Positions 26,389 through 36,385 of a stretch of 48,880 bases of DNA are shown here, piece after piece. Each line of letters starts with the position of its first letter. Within the stretch, counting starts at the first letter, position 1. Origin of the DNA: Paenibacillus cisolokensis. Its GTDB lineage: Bacteria > Bacillota > Bacilli > Paenibacillales > Paenibacillaceae. Location of the stretch: assembly GCF_018403665.1 (NCBI RefSeq), contig NZ_BOVJ01000098.1:1-48880 (forward strand), given 5' to 3'. Position numbers and translations under genes: made by a program. The notes beneath the pieces are model-generated. The model did no database searches and was not told where the DNA came from. It worked only from the letters and a program-made list of their open reading frames with translations.

Positions 26389-27345
26389 ATGAAAGCCGAA
26401 ACACCCGGCCAGGTCGTACCCGGCGTTATCCAGGCGAAGAAAACGTACCGCCTGGCCTTTATCGCGCAAGAACTTCGCAAGAACAAGCATTATTACTTAC
26501 TGATGAGCCCGTACATGCTGATCTTCTTCACGTTTACGGTCGTCCCGGTCGTCATCTCGCTCTTGCTCAGCTTTTTCTACTTCAACATGCTGGAGTTTCC
26601 GCGTTTCGTGGGCTGGCAGAATTATTCCCGCCTGTTCCTGAACGACGACGTCTTCATGATCGCCGTGAAGAACACGTTTATGTTCGCCGTCATAACCGGA
26701 CCGATCAGCTATATCGCCTGTTTCCTGTTCGCCTGGATCATCAACGAATTGTCCCCGAAAGTCCGGGCGTTCATGACGCTGGTGTTCTACGCGCCGTCGA
26801 TTTCCGGGAACGTCTTCTTCATCTGGCTGATCGTCTTCTCCGGCGACAGCTACGGTTATTTGAACGGTTTCCTGATGCGTTTCGGCTTCATTCTGGAGCC
26901 GATTCAATGGCTGACGGACGAGAAATATATTCTGAGCATCGTCATCATCGTCCAATTGTGGCTTAGTCTTGGCACCAGCTTTCTGGCCTTCATCGCCGGT
27001 CTGCAGACGATCGACAAGACGCTGATCGAAGCCGGGGCGGTGGACGGCATCAACAACCGGTGGCAAGAGCTCTGGTTCATCACGCTGCCTTCCATGCGGC
27101 CGCAGCTCATGTTCGGCGCCGTCATGCAGATTACCGGTTCGCTCGCGGTCGCCGATATCGCCACCGCGCTCGCCGGATTCCCGAGCGTCAACTACGCGGC
27201 GCACACGATTGTGACGCACTTGATGGACTTCGGTACGATCCGTTTCGAGATGGGCTATGCGTCCGCCATAGCGACGGTGCTCTTCCTGATTATGATCGGT
27301 ACCAACAAGATCACGCAGAGATTGCTCCGAAAGGTCGGTGAGTGA
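26389..27345 (+). CDS. Sugar ABC permease, pair 1, MalF/LplB type
   Basis: A 318-residue inner-membrane permease with about six helices. The ATPase-docking EAA loop is EAGAVDGINNRWQELWFITL. An extended N terminus of about 40 residues precedes the first helix (MLIFFTFTVVPVVISLLLSF). ATG 26389 is preceded by GGGGGG. It overlaps the next permease gene by a few bases. No ATPase gene is nearby; families of this type commonly share one MsmX-like ATPase encoded elsewhere. Confidence 0.93.
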   Translation: MKAETPGQVVPGVIQAKKTYRLAFIAQELRKNKHYYLLMSPYMLIFFTFTVVPVVISLLLSFFYFNMLEFPRFVGWQNYSRLFLNDDVFMIAVKNTFMFAVITGPISYIACFLFAWIINELSPKVRAFMTLVFYAPSISGNVFFIWLIVFSGDSYGYLNGFLMRFGFILEPIQWLTDEKYILSIVIIVQLWLSLGTSFLAFIAGLQTIDKTLIEAGAVDGINNRWQELWFITLPSMRPQLMFGAVMQITGSLAVADIATALAGFPSVNYAAHTIVTHLMDFGTIRFEMGYASAIATVLFLIMIGTNKITQRLLRKVGE

Positions 27346-27347
27346 CG

Positions 27348-28223
27348 ATGGCCATGCGAATGTTGGCGGCATTCCGGATGCAGCGCAAGCTGAACCGTTC
27401 TTTTACCGTCAGCTTCTTGCTGTTTGCGCTGCTTGCCGCTTTCGGCGCGTTCATGGCGCTGCCGCTCATCTACGCGGTCAGCAATGCGTTCAAGCCTCTC
27501 GACGAACTGTTTATTTTCCCGCCCCGGTTCCTTGTCAACAATCCGACTCTGGACAATTTCTTCGACTTGTTCGCCTTGATGGGGAACTCATGGGTACCGC
27601 TGTCGCGTTATATTGCCAATACGCTTCTGATTACAATTATCGGGACGGCCGGTCATATCTTGCTGGCGTCAGCGGCCGCCTATCCGCTGGCCAAGTATCG
27701 GTTCTGGGGGTCGCGCACGCTCTTCTCGATCGTCGTACTGTCCTTGATGTTCTCGGGACATGTCACCGCCATTCCGAACTACATGGTCATGTCCTGGCTG
27801 GGCTGGATCAATACGCACGCGTCGATCATCGTGCCTTCGCTCGCCTTCCCGCTCGGCCTGTTTCTGATGAAGCAGTTCATGGAGCAAATTCCGGACGCGC
27901 TGCTCGAAGCGGCCAAGATCGACGGGGCGAACGAGTATCGAATTTACTGGAGCATCGTCATGCCGAACGTCAAGCCCGCATGGCTGACGCTTATGATCTT
28001 GCAGTTTCCGGCGCTGTGGGGAACGGACGGGGGCAACTTCATCTACAGCGAAAACTTGAAGACGCTCCATTACGCATTGGGCCAAATATCGGCGGGCGGT
28101 ATTGCCCGGGCAGGCGTCGGCGCCGCGGTCGCCCTGATCTTGATGATCGTTCCGATTACGCTCTTCATCATCTCCCAGAGCAGCGTCATTCAGACGATGG
28201 CGACTTCCGGGATGAAAGACTAG
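27348..28223 (+). CDS. Carbohydrate ABC permease, pair 1, MalG/YtcP type
   Basis: A permease of about 291 residues that should pair with the gene just before it. It opens with a basic stretch, has about six helices, and its EAA loop is LEAAKIDGANEYRIYWSIVM. The C terminus (VIQTMATSGMKD) is typical of YtcP-like proteins. The start could be GTG 27342 or ATG 27348; the second has GGTGAG at a better distance. Translation is coupled to the upstream stop codon. Confidence 0.92.
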   Translation: MAMRMLAAFRMQRKLNRSFTVSFLLFALLAAFGAFMALPLIYAVSNAFKPLDELFIFPPRFLVNNPTLDNFFDLFALMGNSWVPLSRYIANTLLITIIGTAGHILLASAAAYPLAKYRFWGSRTLFSIVVLSLMFSGHVTAIPNYMVMSWLGWINTHASIIVPSLAFPLGLFLMKQFMEQIPDALLEAAKIDGANEYRIYWSIVMPNVKPAWLTLMILQFPALWGTDGGNFIYSENLKTLHYALGQISAGGIARAGVGAAVALILMIVPITLFIISQSSVIQTMATSGMKD

Positions 28224-28239
28224 AAGGGAGCCATGCGCG

Positions 28240-29715
28240 ATGTCCAACAAATTACGCCATGCGAGAATCCGCCTGCTCGCCGTGCTGAGTATGCTGCTGA
28301 GCGTCGGCGCAGGGGGGACGCTTGCCTATGCCGACGGCGGCTCCGAATCGTACAACTATTCGTTCTGGGGGGATACGGTCCCCGCCCCGGCCGCTTATGA
28401 GGCGACGGTATCGATCGCCGGCGAGGGCGCCGGCGCCGGGCCGTTCAAAGATCCTTCCGATCTGCACGTCACGCCGGACGGCCGTATCTACGTGCTGGAT
28501 TCCGGCAATAACCGGATCGTCGTATTGAACCGGCAATTCAAGGAGGTCGAAACGATTGACGCGTTCGACAACGGGGGCTCCGAGGATGCGTTCCTGAACC
28601 CGCAAGGCCTCTTCGTGACGGAACAGGGCCAGATCCTGGTTGCCGATACGGGCAACAAACGCGTCGTTCACTTGGATCAGAACCGAAAGCTCGTCAAGAT
28701 CGTCGATTCCCCCGAGTCCGAGCTCCTTCAGGCGGACTTCGACTTTCAACCGGTCCGGGTCGTCGTCGATAAAGCCCAGCGGCTCTACGTCATGGCAGTC
28801 GGCGTATTCGACGGGTTCATGGAATTTAACGCAAACGGCGAATTCACGACGTTTATCGGCGCGAACCGCGTCAGGGTCGATCCGGTCGAACTGTTCTGGA
28901 AGCGGTTCTCCACCCGCGCCCAGCGAAGCCGGATGGTCATGTTTACGCCTACGGAGTTTACGAATATGGACATTAACGAAGAAGGGTTCATCTACGCGAC
29001 GAACGGGGACGCGTGGGGCGACACGATCAAGAAGCTGAACGCCCAAGGGAACGATATTTTACGGCGAACGGGCTACTTCAGCCCGCGCGGAGAAGTCCGG
29101 TACACGAACGAGGAGGGACCGTCCCGGCTGGTCGATATCGATGTCGCCGACAGCGAGATATATTCGGTGCTCGATGCCAAGCGGGGCCGGATCTACACGT
29201 ACAACGGCGACGGGCATTTCATGTACGTCTTCGGCGGCCTGGGCAACCGGCTGGGCGAGTTCAACACGCCGGTTGCGATCGAGCGCGTCCGTGACGATTT
29301 CCTTGTCCTCGACAAGGCGCTCGGCGAGATTACGGTATTCCGGACGACGGAATACGGCCGAACGCTGAACGAAGCCGTTCGGGCCTACTATAGAGGCGAC
29401 GAAGAGAAGGCGTTCGAACTGTTTCAGAAGACGATCAACATGAATGCGAATCTGGAATTCGCCTATGCGGGCATCGGCAAAGCGCTGCTCCGTCAAGGCG
29501 ACTACGCCGAAGCGATGAAGTACTTTAAGCGGAGCATGGACCAGGCGAACTATTCGAAGGCGTTCCTGCTTTACCGCAAGGAAGTGCTGCGCGAATATTT
29601 CCCTTCGATCATGACCGGCATCGTCGTTCTGCTGGTCGTCGCGTTCGCATGGCGGAAGTACCGGAAAGCGAAAGGGGGAAAGCGAAATGTCTCCGTGGAG
29701 CAGCGAGTTGTTTAA
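28240..29715 (+). CDS. Exported NHL-propeller/TPR protein with C-terminal membrane anchor
   Basis: A 491-residue envelope protein of unknown function. It has a signal peptide (about 1-31, ending AYA). An NHL-type beta-propeller follows, with repeats such as FKDPSDLHVTPDGRIYVLDS and FLNPQGLFVTEQGQILVADT. At about 385-450 is a TPR-like pair (GDEEKAFELFQKTINMN, YAEAMKYFKRSMDQ). A single membrane helix lies at about 455-472, with a basic cytosolic tail. It is therefore displayed outside and fixed at its C terminus. It lies between permease pair 1 and the Yip1 gene, which it overlaps by 29 bases. A scaffold or glycan-binding role for the transporter is inference. GGGAG lies 9 bases before ATG 28240. 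Confidence 0.83.
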   Translation: MSNKLRHARIRLLAVLSMLLSVGAGGTLAYADGGSESYNYSFWGDTVPAPAAYEATVSIAGEGAGAGPFKDPSDLHVTPDGRIYVLDSGNNRIVVLNRQFKEVETIDAFDNGGSEDAFLNPQGLFVTEQGQILVADTGNKRVVHLDQNRKLVKIVDSPESELLQADFDFQPVRVVVDKAQRLYVMAVGVFDGFMEFNANGEFTTFIGANRVRVDPVELFWKRFSTRAQRSRMVMFTPTEFTNMDINEEGFIYATNGDAWGDTIKKLNAQGNDILRRTGYFSPRGEVRYTNEEGPSRLVDIDVADSEIYSVLDAKRGRIYTYNGDGHFMYVFGGLGNRLGEFNTPVAIERVRDDFLVLDKALGEITVFRTTEYGRTLNEAVRAYYRGDEEKAFELFQKTINMNANLEFAYAGIGKALLRQGDYAEAMKYFKRSMDQANYSKAFLLYRKEVLREYFPSIMTGIVVLLVVAFAWRKYRKAKGGKRNVSVEQRVV

Positions 29716-30322
29716 GTATCCGTTCCATCTGATCGTGCGCCCGTACAACGGTTTCTGGGACCTGAAATACGAGCGGAGCCGGCGGGCCAATCTGATCGTC
29801 TCCTTCGCGGTCCTGATCCTCATGGTCGTCACCAACGTCATGAGCAGCCAGTACAGCGGGTTTCTGGTCAACCTGTACAATCCGCAGGACATGAACAGCC
29901 TGATGGAAATCGTGTACGTCGCCGTACCGGTCTTGTTCTGGTGCGTGGCCAATTGGTCGCTCACGACGCTGATGGACGGCGAAGGGAAGTTCGTCGAAAT
30001 CTTCACGTCGACCTGTTTCGCGCTGATCCCGCTTATCGTCATCAATTTCCCGTGGATCTGGCTCAGCAACGTCATTTCCCTGCAGGAAACGTCGTTCTAC
30101 TATTTCTCGAACAGCTTCGCGGCGCTCTGGTCCTTGTACTTGCTGTTCGTCGGCAATATGACGGTCCATCAATTTACGCCGGCCAAGACGATTGCGACCA
30201 TGCTGCTGACGGTGGCGGCCATGGGTTTTATGGCGTTTCTGTGCCTGCTGTTCCTCAGCCTCGTACAGGAAATCGTCGCATTCGTCTCGACCATCTATCA
30301 AGAAATCGTGTTGAGGAACTAA
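29687..30322 (+). CDS. Yip1-family multi-pass membrane protein
   Basis: A 211-residue protein with about five hydrophobic helices and the Yip1-like opening FHLIVRPYNGFWDLKYE. The helices begin at NLIVSFAVLILMVVTNVMSS. No catalytic motif is visible. Bacterial Yip1 proteins have no settled function. Tight overlap with the NHL/TPR gene (29 bases) and a gap of only 16 bases to the DUF5696 gene suggest the three products work together. AAAGGGGG (29671-29678) supports ATG 29687. Confidence 0.82.
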   Translation: MSPWSSELFKYPFHLIVRPYNGFWDLKYERSRRANLIVSFAVLILMVVTNVMSSQYSGFLVNLYNPQDMNSLMEIVYVAVPVLFWCVANWSLTTLMDGEGKFVEIFTSTCFALIPLIVINFPWIWLSNVISLQETSFYYFSNSFAALWSLYLLFVGNMTVHQFTPAKTIATMLLTVAAMGFMAFLCLLFLSLVQEIVAFVSTIYQEIVLRN

Positions 30323-30338
30323 GGAAGGAGGGGGAACG

Positions 30339-32887
30339 ATGTCCATCGCAAGAAAATCGTTAGTTTCGTTCCTGCTCGCCGGCCTCCTGATCGCGGGCTG
30401 TTCCGACTCCGCCGTAACCAGTCCATCGCCGGAAGACGGGCAAGCTGCCCCCCGTTCGAACAGGGCGAAGCGCTGAAGGCTTCCTTCACGGATCCCGGCT
30501 TCCCCGGCATGAAAGGCATTGCCGAGAACGATCAGCTTCGCATGTTCGCGGACGAGCTAACGGGCGCCATCGCCGTGCTTCATAAGCGAAGCGGCCAAAT
30601 TTGGCACAGCAATCCGCCCGAGCGAAGTTCGGATGGCGTGGCCTCAGGGATTAACAAAGATCTGTTGTCGGCACAACTGAAAATCGAATACTACAACAGC
30701 TTCGGCCAGTTGAATGCGGTGAACTCGTATACGGACAGCGTTCGGCACAAACAGATCAAGTTCCAGGCCATTCCGAACGGCGTCAGAGTGTCGTACCAGT
30801 TCGGCACGGACGAGAAAACGGCACAGGACCTGCCGAAGCTGCTGAGCGTCGAACGGTTCGAGGAACTGATCGGCAAGCTGGACAATACCGGACAGCGGGC
30901 GATCCGAATCTCCTATCGCCTTGACAAGGAGAAGAACGTCTACCAGCGCAGCGACGGCGTCTTGCAAGGCATCCAGCTGACGCGGGCGCTCAAGGCGTTC
31001 GAAGACGCCGGTTATACAGAGGAACTTCTTGCGGAAGACATGGCGGAACTGGGCTTCACGCAGGATAAGCCGGAGCCGACGATCTTCCTGACCTCGATCG
31101 AATATACGCTTGATGCCGGCAGCCTCGTCGTCAACGTCCCGGCTTCCGGCATCCGCTATCCCGACGAATATCCCGTCAGCGCGATCTCGCTTCTCAGCTT
31201 CTTCGGCGCAGGCGGTCCCGAAGACGAGGGTTCGCTCTTCGTGCCGGACGGATCGGGCGCGCTGATTCGCTTCAACAACGGCAAGACGAAATACCCGGCG
31301 TACCAGCAGTCGGTCTACGGGCAAGATTTGACGACGAACATGATCGAGAATGCGGTCAGGGAGCAGACGGTCAGGCTCCCGGTCTTCGGGATCATCAAGG
31401 AAGAAGGCGCATTCCTCGGCATTATCGAGAAGGGCGCTGCGGCGGCTACCATCAATGCGGACGTAAGCGGAAGGCTCAACAGTTACAACTACGTATACCC
31501 GAGCTTCACGGTCATCAACAAAGGGGATTTGACCTTGAATGCGGGCGGTCAAAAACGTTCCCTGCCGATGTTCCAGGAAGAACCGATGAAGACCGACTTC
31601 ACTGTCCGTTACGTTTTCCTCGGCAGGGAGGACGCTTCCTACACGGGCATGGCGAAGTATTATCAGGAATACCTGATCGACCGGGGCGGACTGCCGCAGG
31701 CCGCAGATACGAGCGAACAGGAGGGATTGCCATTCTTCCTGCAATTGATTGGCAGCATCTCGAAGCAGCAACATTTCGTCGGAGTTCCGTATCGCAAGCT
31801 TGAACCGCTGACGACGTTCGAGCAGGCGGAAGCGATTGTGAACCGGATGATCGAGCGCGGCATCGGCAACATCAAACTTAAATATTCGGGATGGTTTAAC
31901 GGCGGACTCGACCACAAAGTGCCGGGCAAGATCGCGGTCGACGAAGCGGTAGGCGGCGCTAAGGGGCTTCGGGACTTCATCGCGTTCGCCCGGGAGCAAG
32001 GCGTATCGTTCTATCCGGACGTGGCCCTTCTGACGGCGAACACGGCTGACGGCTTCAAGGAGACGAAGGAAGCGTCCCGCACGCTTCGGGACGTGCCGGC
32101 GGCAGTATATCCGCTCGATCTCGCATTGAACCGGCGCGACCGGGACAAATCGCCGTCGTTTGTCGTGTCGCCGAGGCTTGTGGCGCATTATACGGAAGCC
32201 ATGTTGGACGATCTGCGCCCTTTCGAGACCGGCGGAATCTCGCTTCGCGATCTGGCCGATCAGTTGAACAGCGATTATCGCGAGCATAAGCAGATCGACC
32301 GCGCGGAGTCCGAAGGTATATCCGTCCAAGCGTTGAACAGGATTCGCGAAGCCGGCCTCTCCGTGATGGCCGACGGCGGGAACGCCTACGCGCTTCCGTT
32401 CGTGACGAATCTGACGGACGCGCCGATGGGAAGCAGCGGCTTCAAGATCGAAGACGAATCGATCCCGTTCTATCAGATGGTGATCCGCGGCTTCATCGAC
32501 TATACGGGCGAGCCGTTCAACCTGTCTTCTTATACGAACGAGAAACAATATTTGCTGAAATGCCTGGAATACGGCGCAGGCGTCTACTTCGAGTGGATCT
32601 ACGCACCGAACCATCAGGTGAAAGATACGGAATTCGACCACTTGTACGCCGTCAACTACGAGCTGTGGCTCGACAAGGCGGCGGGTCTGTACCGGGAAAC
32701 GAACGAAGCGCTTAAAAACGTTCAGCATGCGCGCATCGCGGAGCACGAAAAGCTGGAAGAAGGCGTATATAAGACGGTCTACGAGAACGGTTTCTACGTC
32801 ATCGTGAATTATAACGGCGAGCCGGTGTCCGTCGAAGGCAAGGCAATCGAAGCCGAGAGCTATTTAACGGGTGGTGAACTATCTTGA
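30339..32887 (+). CDS. DUF5696-type lipoprotein, frameshifted near its start
   Basis: The frame beginning ATG 30339 (site AAGGAAGGAGGGGG) encodes a lipoprotein signal peptide (LVSFLLAGLLIAGC) and stops at 30476 after 45 residues. The long body lies in another frame and joins through PPFEQGEALKASFTDPGFPG if the run of six C at 30448-30453 were seven. Repaired, it has about 849 residues. The first half is rich in beta structure. The second half (SGWFNGGLDHKVPG, GVSFYPDVAL, LPFVTNLTDAPMG) reads like a TIM barrel of a glycoside hydrolase-like kind, but no catalytic pair is certain. The family name is from memory of similar Paenibacillus operons. It overlaps the next permease by 4 bases. Surface capture or trimming of a glycan is a guess. 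Confidence 0.8.
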
Positions 32888-33798
32888 GATCCTTGGCCAA
32901 GCTCGGGATGAAACAGCGGACGTATGCGCAGCAGAAGTCGTTCTGGGGCTTCGTCTATGTCTTGCCGTGGCTGATCGGATTCATCTTCTTCTTCCTCATT
33001 CCGCTCGCGGCTTCCTTGCGCTACAGCTTAAGCGACATCGAGGCCAACGCAAGCGGTATGAACATCACGTTTATCGGATTCGCGAATTATGTGGAGGCGC
33101 TCACCGTCAATACGAGCTTCAACCGTACGTTGACGACAGCCATTTCGAACATGGTCGTTAACGTGCCGCTCATCGTCATCTTCAGCTTGTTCCTGGCCGT
33201 GCTGCTGAACCAGAAATTTATCGGAAGATCCGTCGCGCGTTCCATCTTCTTCTTGCCGGTCATCCTTGCGTCCGGCGTCATCGCCAATCTGGAGGCGGAA
33301 AGCCTGGTACAGGCGGTCGCCCAGCAAAATCCGGAGACAAGCGGATTCTTCCATACGTTCGGCTCCTTCGAATTACAGCGCATCATGCTGCAGTCGGGCG
33401 TGAACGAGAGCATCGTCGCGTACCTGACCGGCGCCGTCGACCGCATCTACGAGATCGTCAGCCAATCGGGCGTGCAAATTTTGATCTTCTTGGCGGGCAT
33501 CCAGACGATCTCGCCGCAGCTATACGAGGCGTCCAAGATGGAAGGCGCGACCGGTTACGAAGCGTTCTGGAAAATTACGTTCCCGATGGTCAGCCCGCTT
33601 ATTCTCGTCAACATCATCTATACAATTATCGACTCGTTCGCGATGAACGACATGACGGACCTTATTATCGCGACGGGCTTCAACAACTTCGACTTCGGGC
33701 TCAGCTCGGCGATGGCATGGCTTTATTTCATCAGCATCGTGGTCATCTTGGCGATCAGCACGTATTTCGTATCCAAGCGAGTGTTCTACCAAGAATAG
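32884..33798 (+). CDS. Sugar ABC permease, pair 2, MalF type
   Basis: A 304-residue permease with about six helices. The first is FVYVLPWLIGFIFFFLIPLA, and the EAA loop is YEASKMEGATGYEAFWKITF. It has a longer extracellular loop (about 135-190) than its counterpart at 26389. TTG 32884 overlaps the DUF5696 stop (TTGA), with GGGTGGTGA upstream. It should pair with the next gene. Confidence 0.93.
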   Translation: MRSLAKLGMKQRTYAQQKSFWGFVYVLPWLIGFIFFFLIPLAASLRYSLSDIEANASGMNITFIGFANYVEALTVNTSFNRTLTTAISNMVVNVPLIVIFSLFLAVLLNQKFIGRSVARSIFFLPVILASGVIANLEAESLVQAVAQQNPETSGFFHTFGSFELQRIMLQSGVNESIVAYLTGAVDRIYEIVSQSGVQILIFLAGIQTISPQLYEASKMEGATGYEAFWKITFPMVSPLILVNIIYTIIDSFAMNDMTDLIIATGFNNFDFGLSSAMAWLYFISIVVILAISTYFVSKRVFYQE

Positions 33799-33816
33799 AG
33801 GGAGCGTGAAGGCATC

Positions 33817-34806
33817 ATGCTATTGAACCGATGGTTTACGGCGGAGAGCCGGAAGCAGCGATTAGCCCGATTCCTATCGCTGGAAAGCTGGAAACGGGGG
33901 ATCTGGTCGATTGTCCGACTCGTGCTGATCGCGGGCTTATCGTTCATCATCTTGTATCCGATCCTGCAGAAAATCGCGACGGCGATCAAGGACAAAGCGG
34001 ATCTTTATTCGCCAATCGTCGTCTGGGTGCCCGAGAACTATACGCTCTCCAACTTCCGATACGCCATGCAAATCATGGATTATTGGGAGACGTTGCTGAA
34101 CACGTTCTCGCTGTCGGCCACGACGACGATACTGACCGCCGCTTCCTGCGCGCTGGCGGGCTATGCGTTCGCGCGGCTGAAATTTAAAGGGAGCGGCTTG
34201 CTGTTTGCAGGCGTCGTGCTCACCATTCTCGTGCCGCCGACAACGATACTGATCCCGATTTATATGAACCTCAAAGATTTTACGTTAATGGGACTGATTC
34301 CGCTTTTTACCGGCGGCAAGCCGGTCAATCTGCTAAACAGCTATTGGCCGTTCATCCTAACGTCGATTACGGCGAATTCGCTGAAGGCAGGACTGTACAT
34401 TTTTATTTTCCGGCAGTTCTTCCGCGGAATTCCGAAGGAGGTCGAGGAAGCGGCGTACATCGACGGTGCGAGCGTCGGGACGACGTTCCTCCGCATCATG
34501 CTGCCGAACGCGATGCCGGCCATCATTACGGTGACGCTGTTCTCGTTCGTTTGGCAATGGAACGACAGCTTCTTCACGACCACGTATTTAACGTCGAGCA
34601 AAGTGATGTCGTTGATGCTGACTTCCTTGCCGTATAACTTGCGAATCATGGTCGTGGACGGCGTTGAGGTCGGAGACGATCCGTTCTACTTGAGCATGGT
34701 GCAAGATACCGGCATTCTGCTAGCGATTCTGCCGCTCATTATTATTTACTTGTTCGTACAGCGGTACTTCGTCGAGAGTATCGAGCGCACCGGCATCGTC
34801 GGGTAA
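33817..34806 (+). CDS. Carbohydrate ABC permease, pair 2, MalG type
   Basis: A 329-residue permease. A basic N terminus of about 35 residues precedes the first helix (LVLIAGLSFIILYPILQ). The EAA loop is EEAAYIDGASVGTTFLRIML. It completes the second permease pair, so the operon encodes two importers but no ATPase. I see no convincing terminator in the 90 bases before the GH10 gene, so that gene may be transcribed with it. Confidence 0.93.
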   Translation: MLLNRWFTAESRKQRLARFLSLESWKRGIWSIVRLVLIAGLSFIILYPILQKIATAIKDKADLYSPIVVWVPENYTLSNFRYAMQIMDYWETLLNTFSLSATTTILTAASCALAGYAFARLKFKGSGLLFAGVVLTILVPPTTILIPIYMNLKDFTLMGLIPLFTGGKPVNLLNSYWPFILTSITANSLKAGLYIFIFRQFFRGIPKEVEEAAYIDGASVGTTFLRIMLPNAMPAIITVTLFSFVWQWNDSFFTTTYLTSSKVMSLMLTSLPYNLRIMVVDGVEVGDDPFYLSMVQDTGILLAILPLIIIYLFVQRYFVESIERTGIVG

Positions 34807-34898
34807 GGCCGCTAGGGAATTTCTCGGTTAACCTCGACGTAACGGCTTTGCGATGCGGTCCATCGCCGCCTCAGCTCAAGAGAAGGGAGGCAGATCCT

Positions 34899-36260
34899 TT
34901 GTTGAATTCAAGTAGAGCTGGAAGGAATGCGATCCTGCTCGTCTTGGCCGCGCTTCTCGTCGCGATCGCCGCGTACTGGCTGGCGACGAGCGGCCCGGAA
35001 TCGGCAGGCGGTGACGCGGACGGCGGTTCAGGCAAAGCGGCGGCCGCCGATGCGGGGACGATCGCGGCCGGCAACGAGACGGGACAACCCGCTGACGGGG
35101 GAGCGGATGCGGCAGGGCAAGATGAGGCGCCTGTGGCGGAAGCGTCCGCGGACGATCCCGTCGCAGCTGAAAAACCGCCGGTGCCTTCGGTCGAGGCGGA
35201 CATCCCATCGCTTGCGGAAACGTACGCGGAATTCTTCCCGATCGGCGCGGCGGTCGAGCCGGGCCAGCTGGCGGGACTGAAGGCCGATCTGCTGAAGAAG
35301 CACGTCAACATGATCGTCGCGGAGAACGTCATGAAGCCGGACGCGATCCACCCGACCGAGGACAGCTACAATTGGACCAACGCGGACAAGATTGTGGAAT
35401 TCGCCAAGACGAACGGGATGGCGGTACGCTTCCATGCGCTCGTCTGGCATAACCAGGTCGGGGCGTGGTTCTTCAAGGATCCCGACGGCAAACCGATGGT
35501 CGACGAGACCGATCCGGCGAAGCGCGAGACGAACAAGAAACTGCTCTTGGAGCGGCTCGACAAGCATGTCCGCACGATCGTCGGAAGGTACAAGGACGAC
35601 ATCAAGTCCTGGGACGTCGTGAACGAGGTCGTCGAACCCGGCGATCCGGACGGCATGCGAGCCAGCGACTGGTACAAGATCGCGGGGACCGACTACATTG
35701 AGACGGCGTTCCGCGCCGCGCGCGAAGCGGGCGGACCGGATGTCATGCTGTACATTAACGACTACGGTACGGACGATCCGCGGAAGCGGGACATCCTGTA
35801 CGGCTTGGTCAAGGATATGCTCGACAAGGGCGTGCCGATCGACGGCGTCGGCCATCAGACACATATCAGCGTCCACGGTCCGCTCGTCGCCAACATCATT
35901 GAGTCAATGAAGAAGTTCGCCGAACTCGGCCTCGATAACCTGGTGACCGAGCTGGACATGAGCTTGTACGCCTGGAACGACCGCGGCGATTACGGCGATG
36001 ACGTCCCCTCATATATCGTCAATCGGCAGGCGGAGCGGTACCGCGAGTTGTTCGACGCCTTCAAGGCTAACAAGGGCATCCTCGGCGGCGTCGTCTTCTG
36101 GGGGATCGCGGACGACCATACGTGGCTGCACAACTTCCCCGTGCAAGGACGCATGGACGCGCCGCTCCTGTTCGACAAGCAGCTGCACGCGAAGCCGGCG
36201 TTCTGGGCGGTCGTCGATCCGTCGAAGCTGGAGGAGATCGTCCGGAAGAGCGAAGAGTAA
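34899..36260 (+). CDS. Exported GH10 endo-xylanase
   Basis: A 453-residue GH10 enzyme that cuts the xylan backbone. TTG 34899 is chosen because GGGAGG (34885-34890) ends 8 bases upstream. A hydrophobic N-terminal segment (AILLVLAALLVAIAAYWLA, no lipobox) is a signal or anchor, followed by a Gly/Ala/Asp/Glu-rich linker of about 75 residues. In the barrel, the acid/base is E243 (WDVVNEV) and the nucleophile E351 (VTELDMS); RFHALVWHNQ is the usual GH10 strand. There is no carbohydrate-binding module. A linker of that length suits a tethered enzyme reaching through the wall. It is followed by two cytosolic xylan enzymes. Confidence 0.94.
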   Translation: MLNSSRAGRNAILLVLAALLVAIAAYWLATSGPESAGGDADGGSGKAAAADAGTIAAGNETGQPADGGADAAGQDEAPVAEASADDPVAAEKPPVPSVEADIPSLAETYAEFFPIGAAVEPGQLAGLKADLLKKHVNMIVAENVMKPDAIHPTEDSYNWTNADKIVEFAKTNGMAVRFHALVWHNQVGAWFFKDPDGKPMVDETDPAKRETNKKLLLERLDKHVRTIVGRYKDDIKSWDVVNEVVEPGDPDGMRASDWYKIAGTDYIETAFRAAREAGGPDVMLYINDYGTDDPRKRDILYGLVKDMLDKGVPIDGVGHQTHISVHGPLVANIIESMKKFAELGLDNLVTELDMSLYAWNDRGDYGDDVPSYIVNRQAERYRELFDAFKANKGILGGVVFWGIADDHTWLHNFPVQGRMDAPLLFDKQLHAKPAFWAVVDPSKLEEIVRKSEE

Positions 36261-36324
36261 CGGCTAATGCGAGCGGTGTCAACCTATAACTTAACGAGTG
36301 AGACAACAAGGCAATGCAATGCAA

Positions 36325-36338
36325 TGTAAGCGTCATGA
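36325..36338 (+). promoter_or_regulatory. Possible cre-like TGTAAGCG site
   Basis: TGTAAGCGTCATGA matches 12 of 14 positions of TGWAANCGNTNWCA. It lies 48 bases before the ATG of the cytosolic xylanase. The same TGTAAGCG core appears before both paralogous binding-protein genes. No good promoter is visible with it. Confidence 0.3.
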
Positions 36339-36385
36339 TAGGGCTTGTTTCGCAAGACTGGTATAAAGGAAGGAGCTGAACAGGA

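Noticed and set aside
24718..26490. 590-codon open frame on the minus strand
   Set aside because: It is antisense to the giant binding protein and has the same biased composition; no motif supports it.
30644..32746. 700-codon open frame on the minus strand
   Set aside because: It is exactly antisense to the DUF5696 gene, rich in Arg, Val and Asp, has no domain I recognise and no ribosome site. High GC and codon bias keep this frame open.
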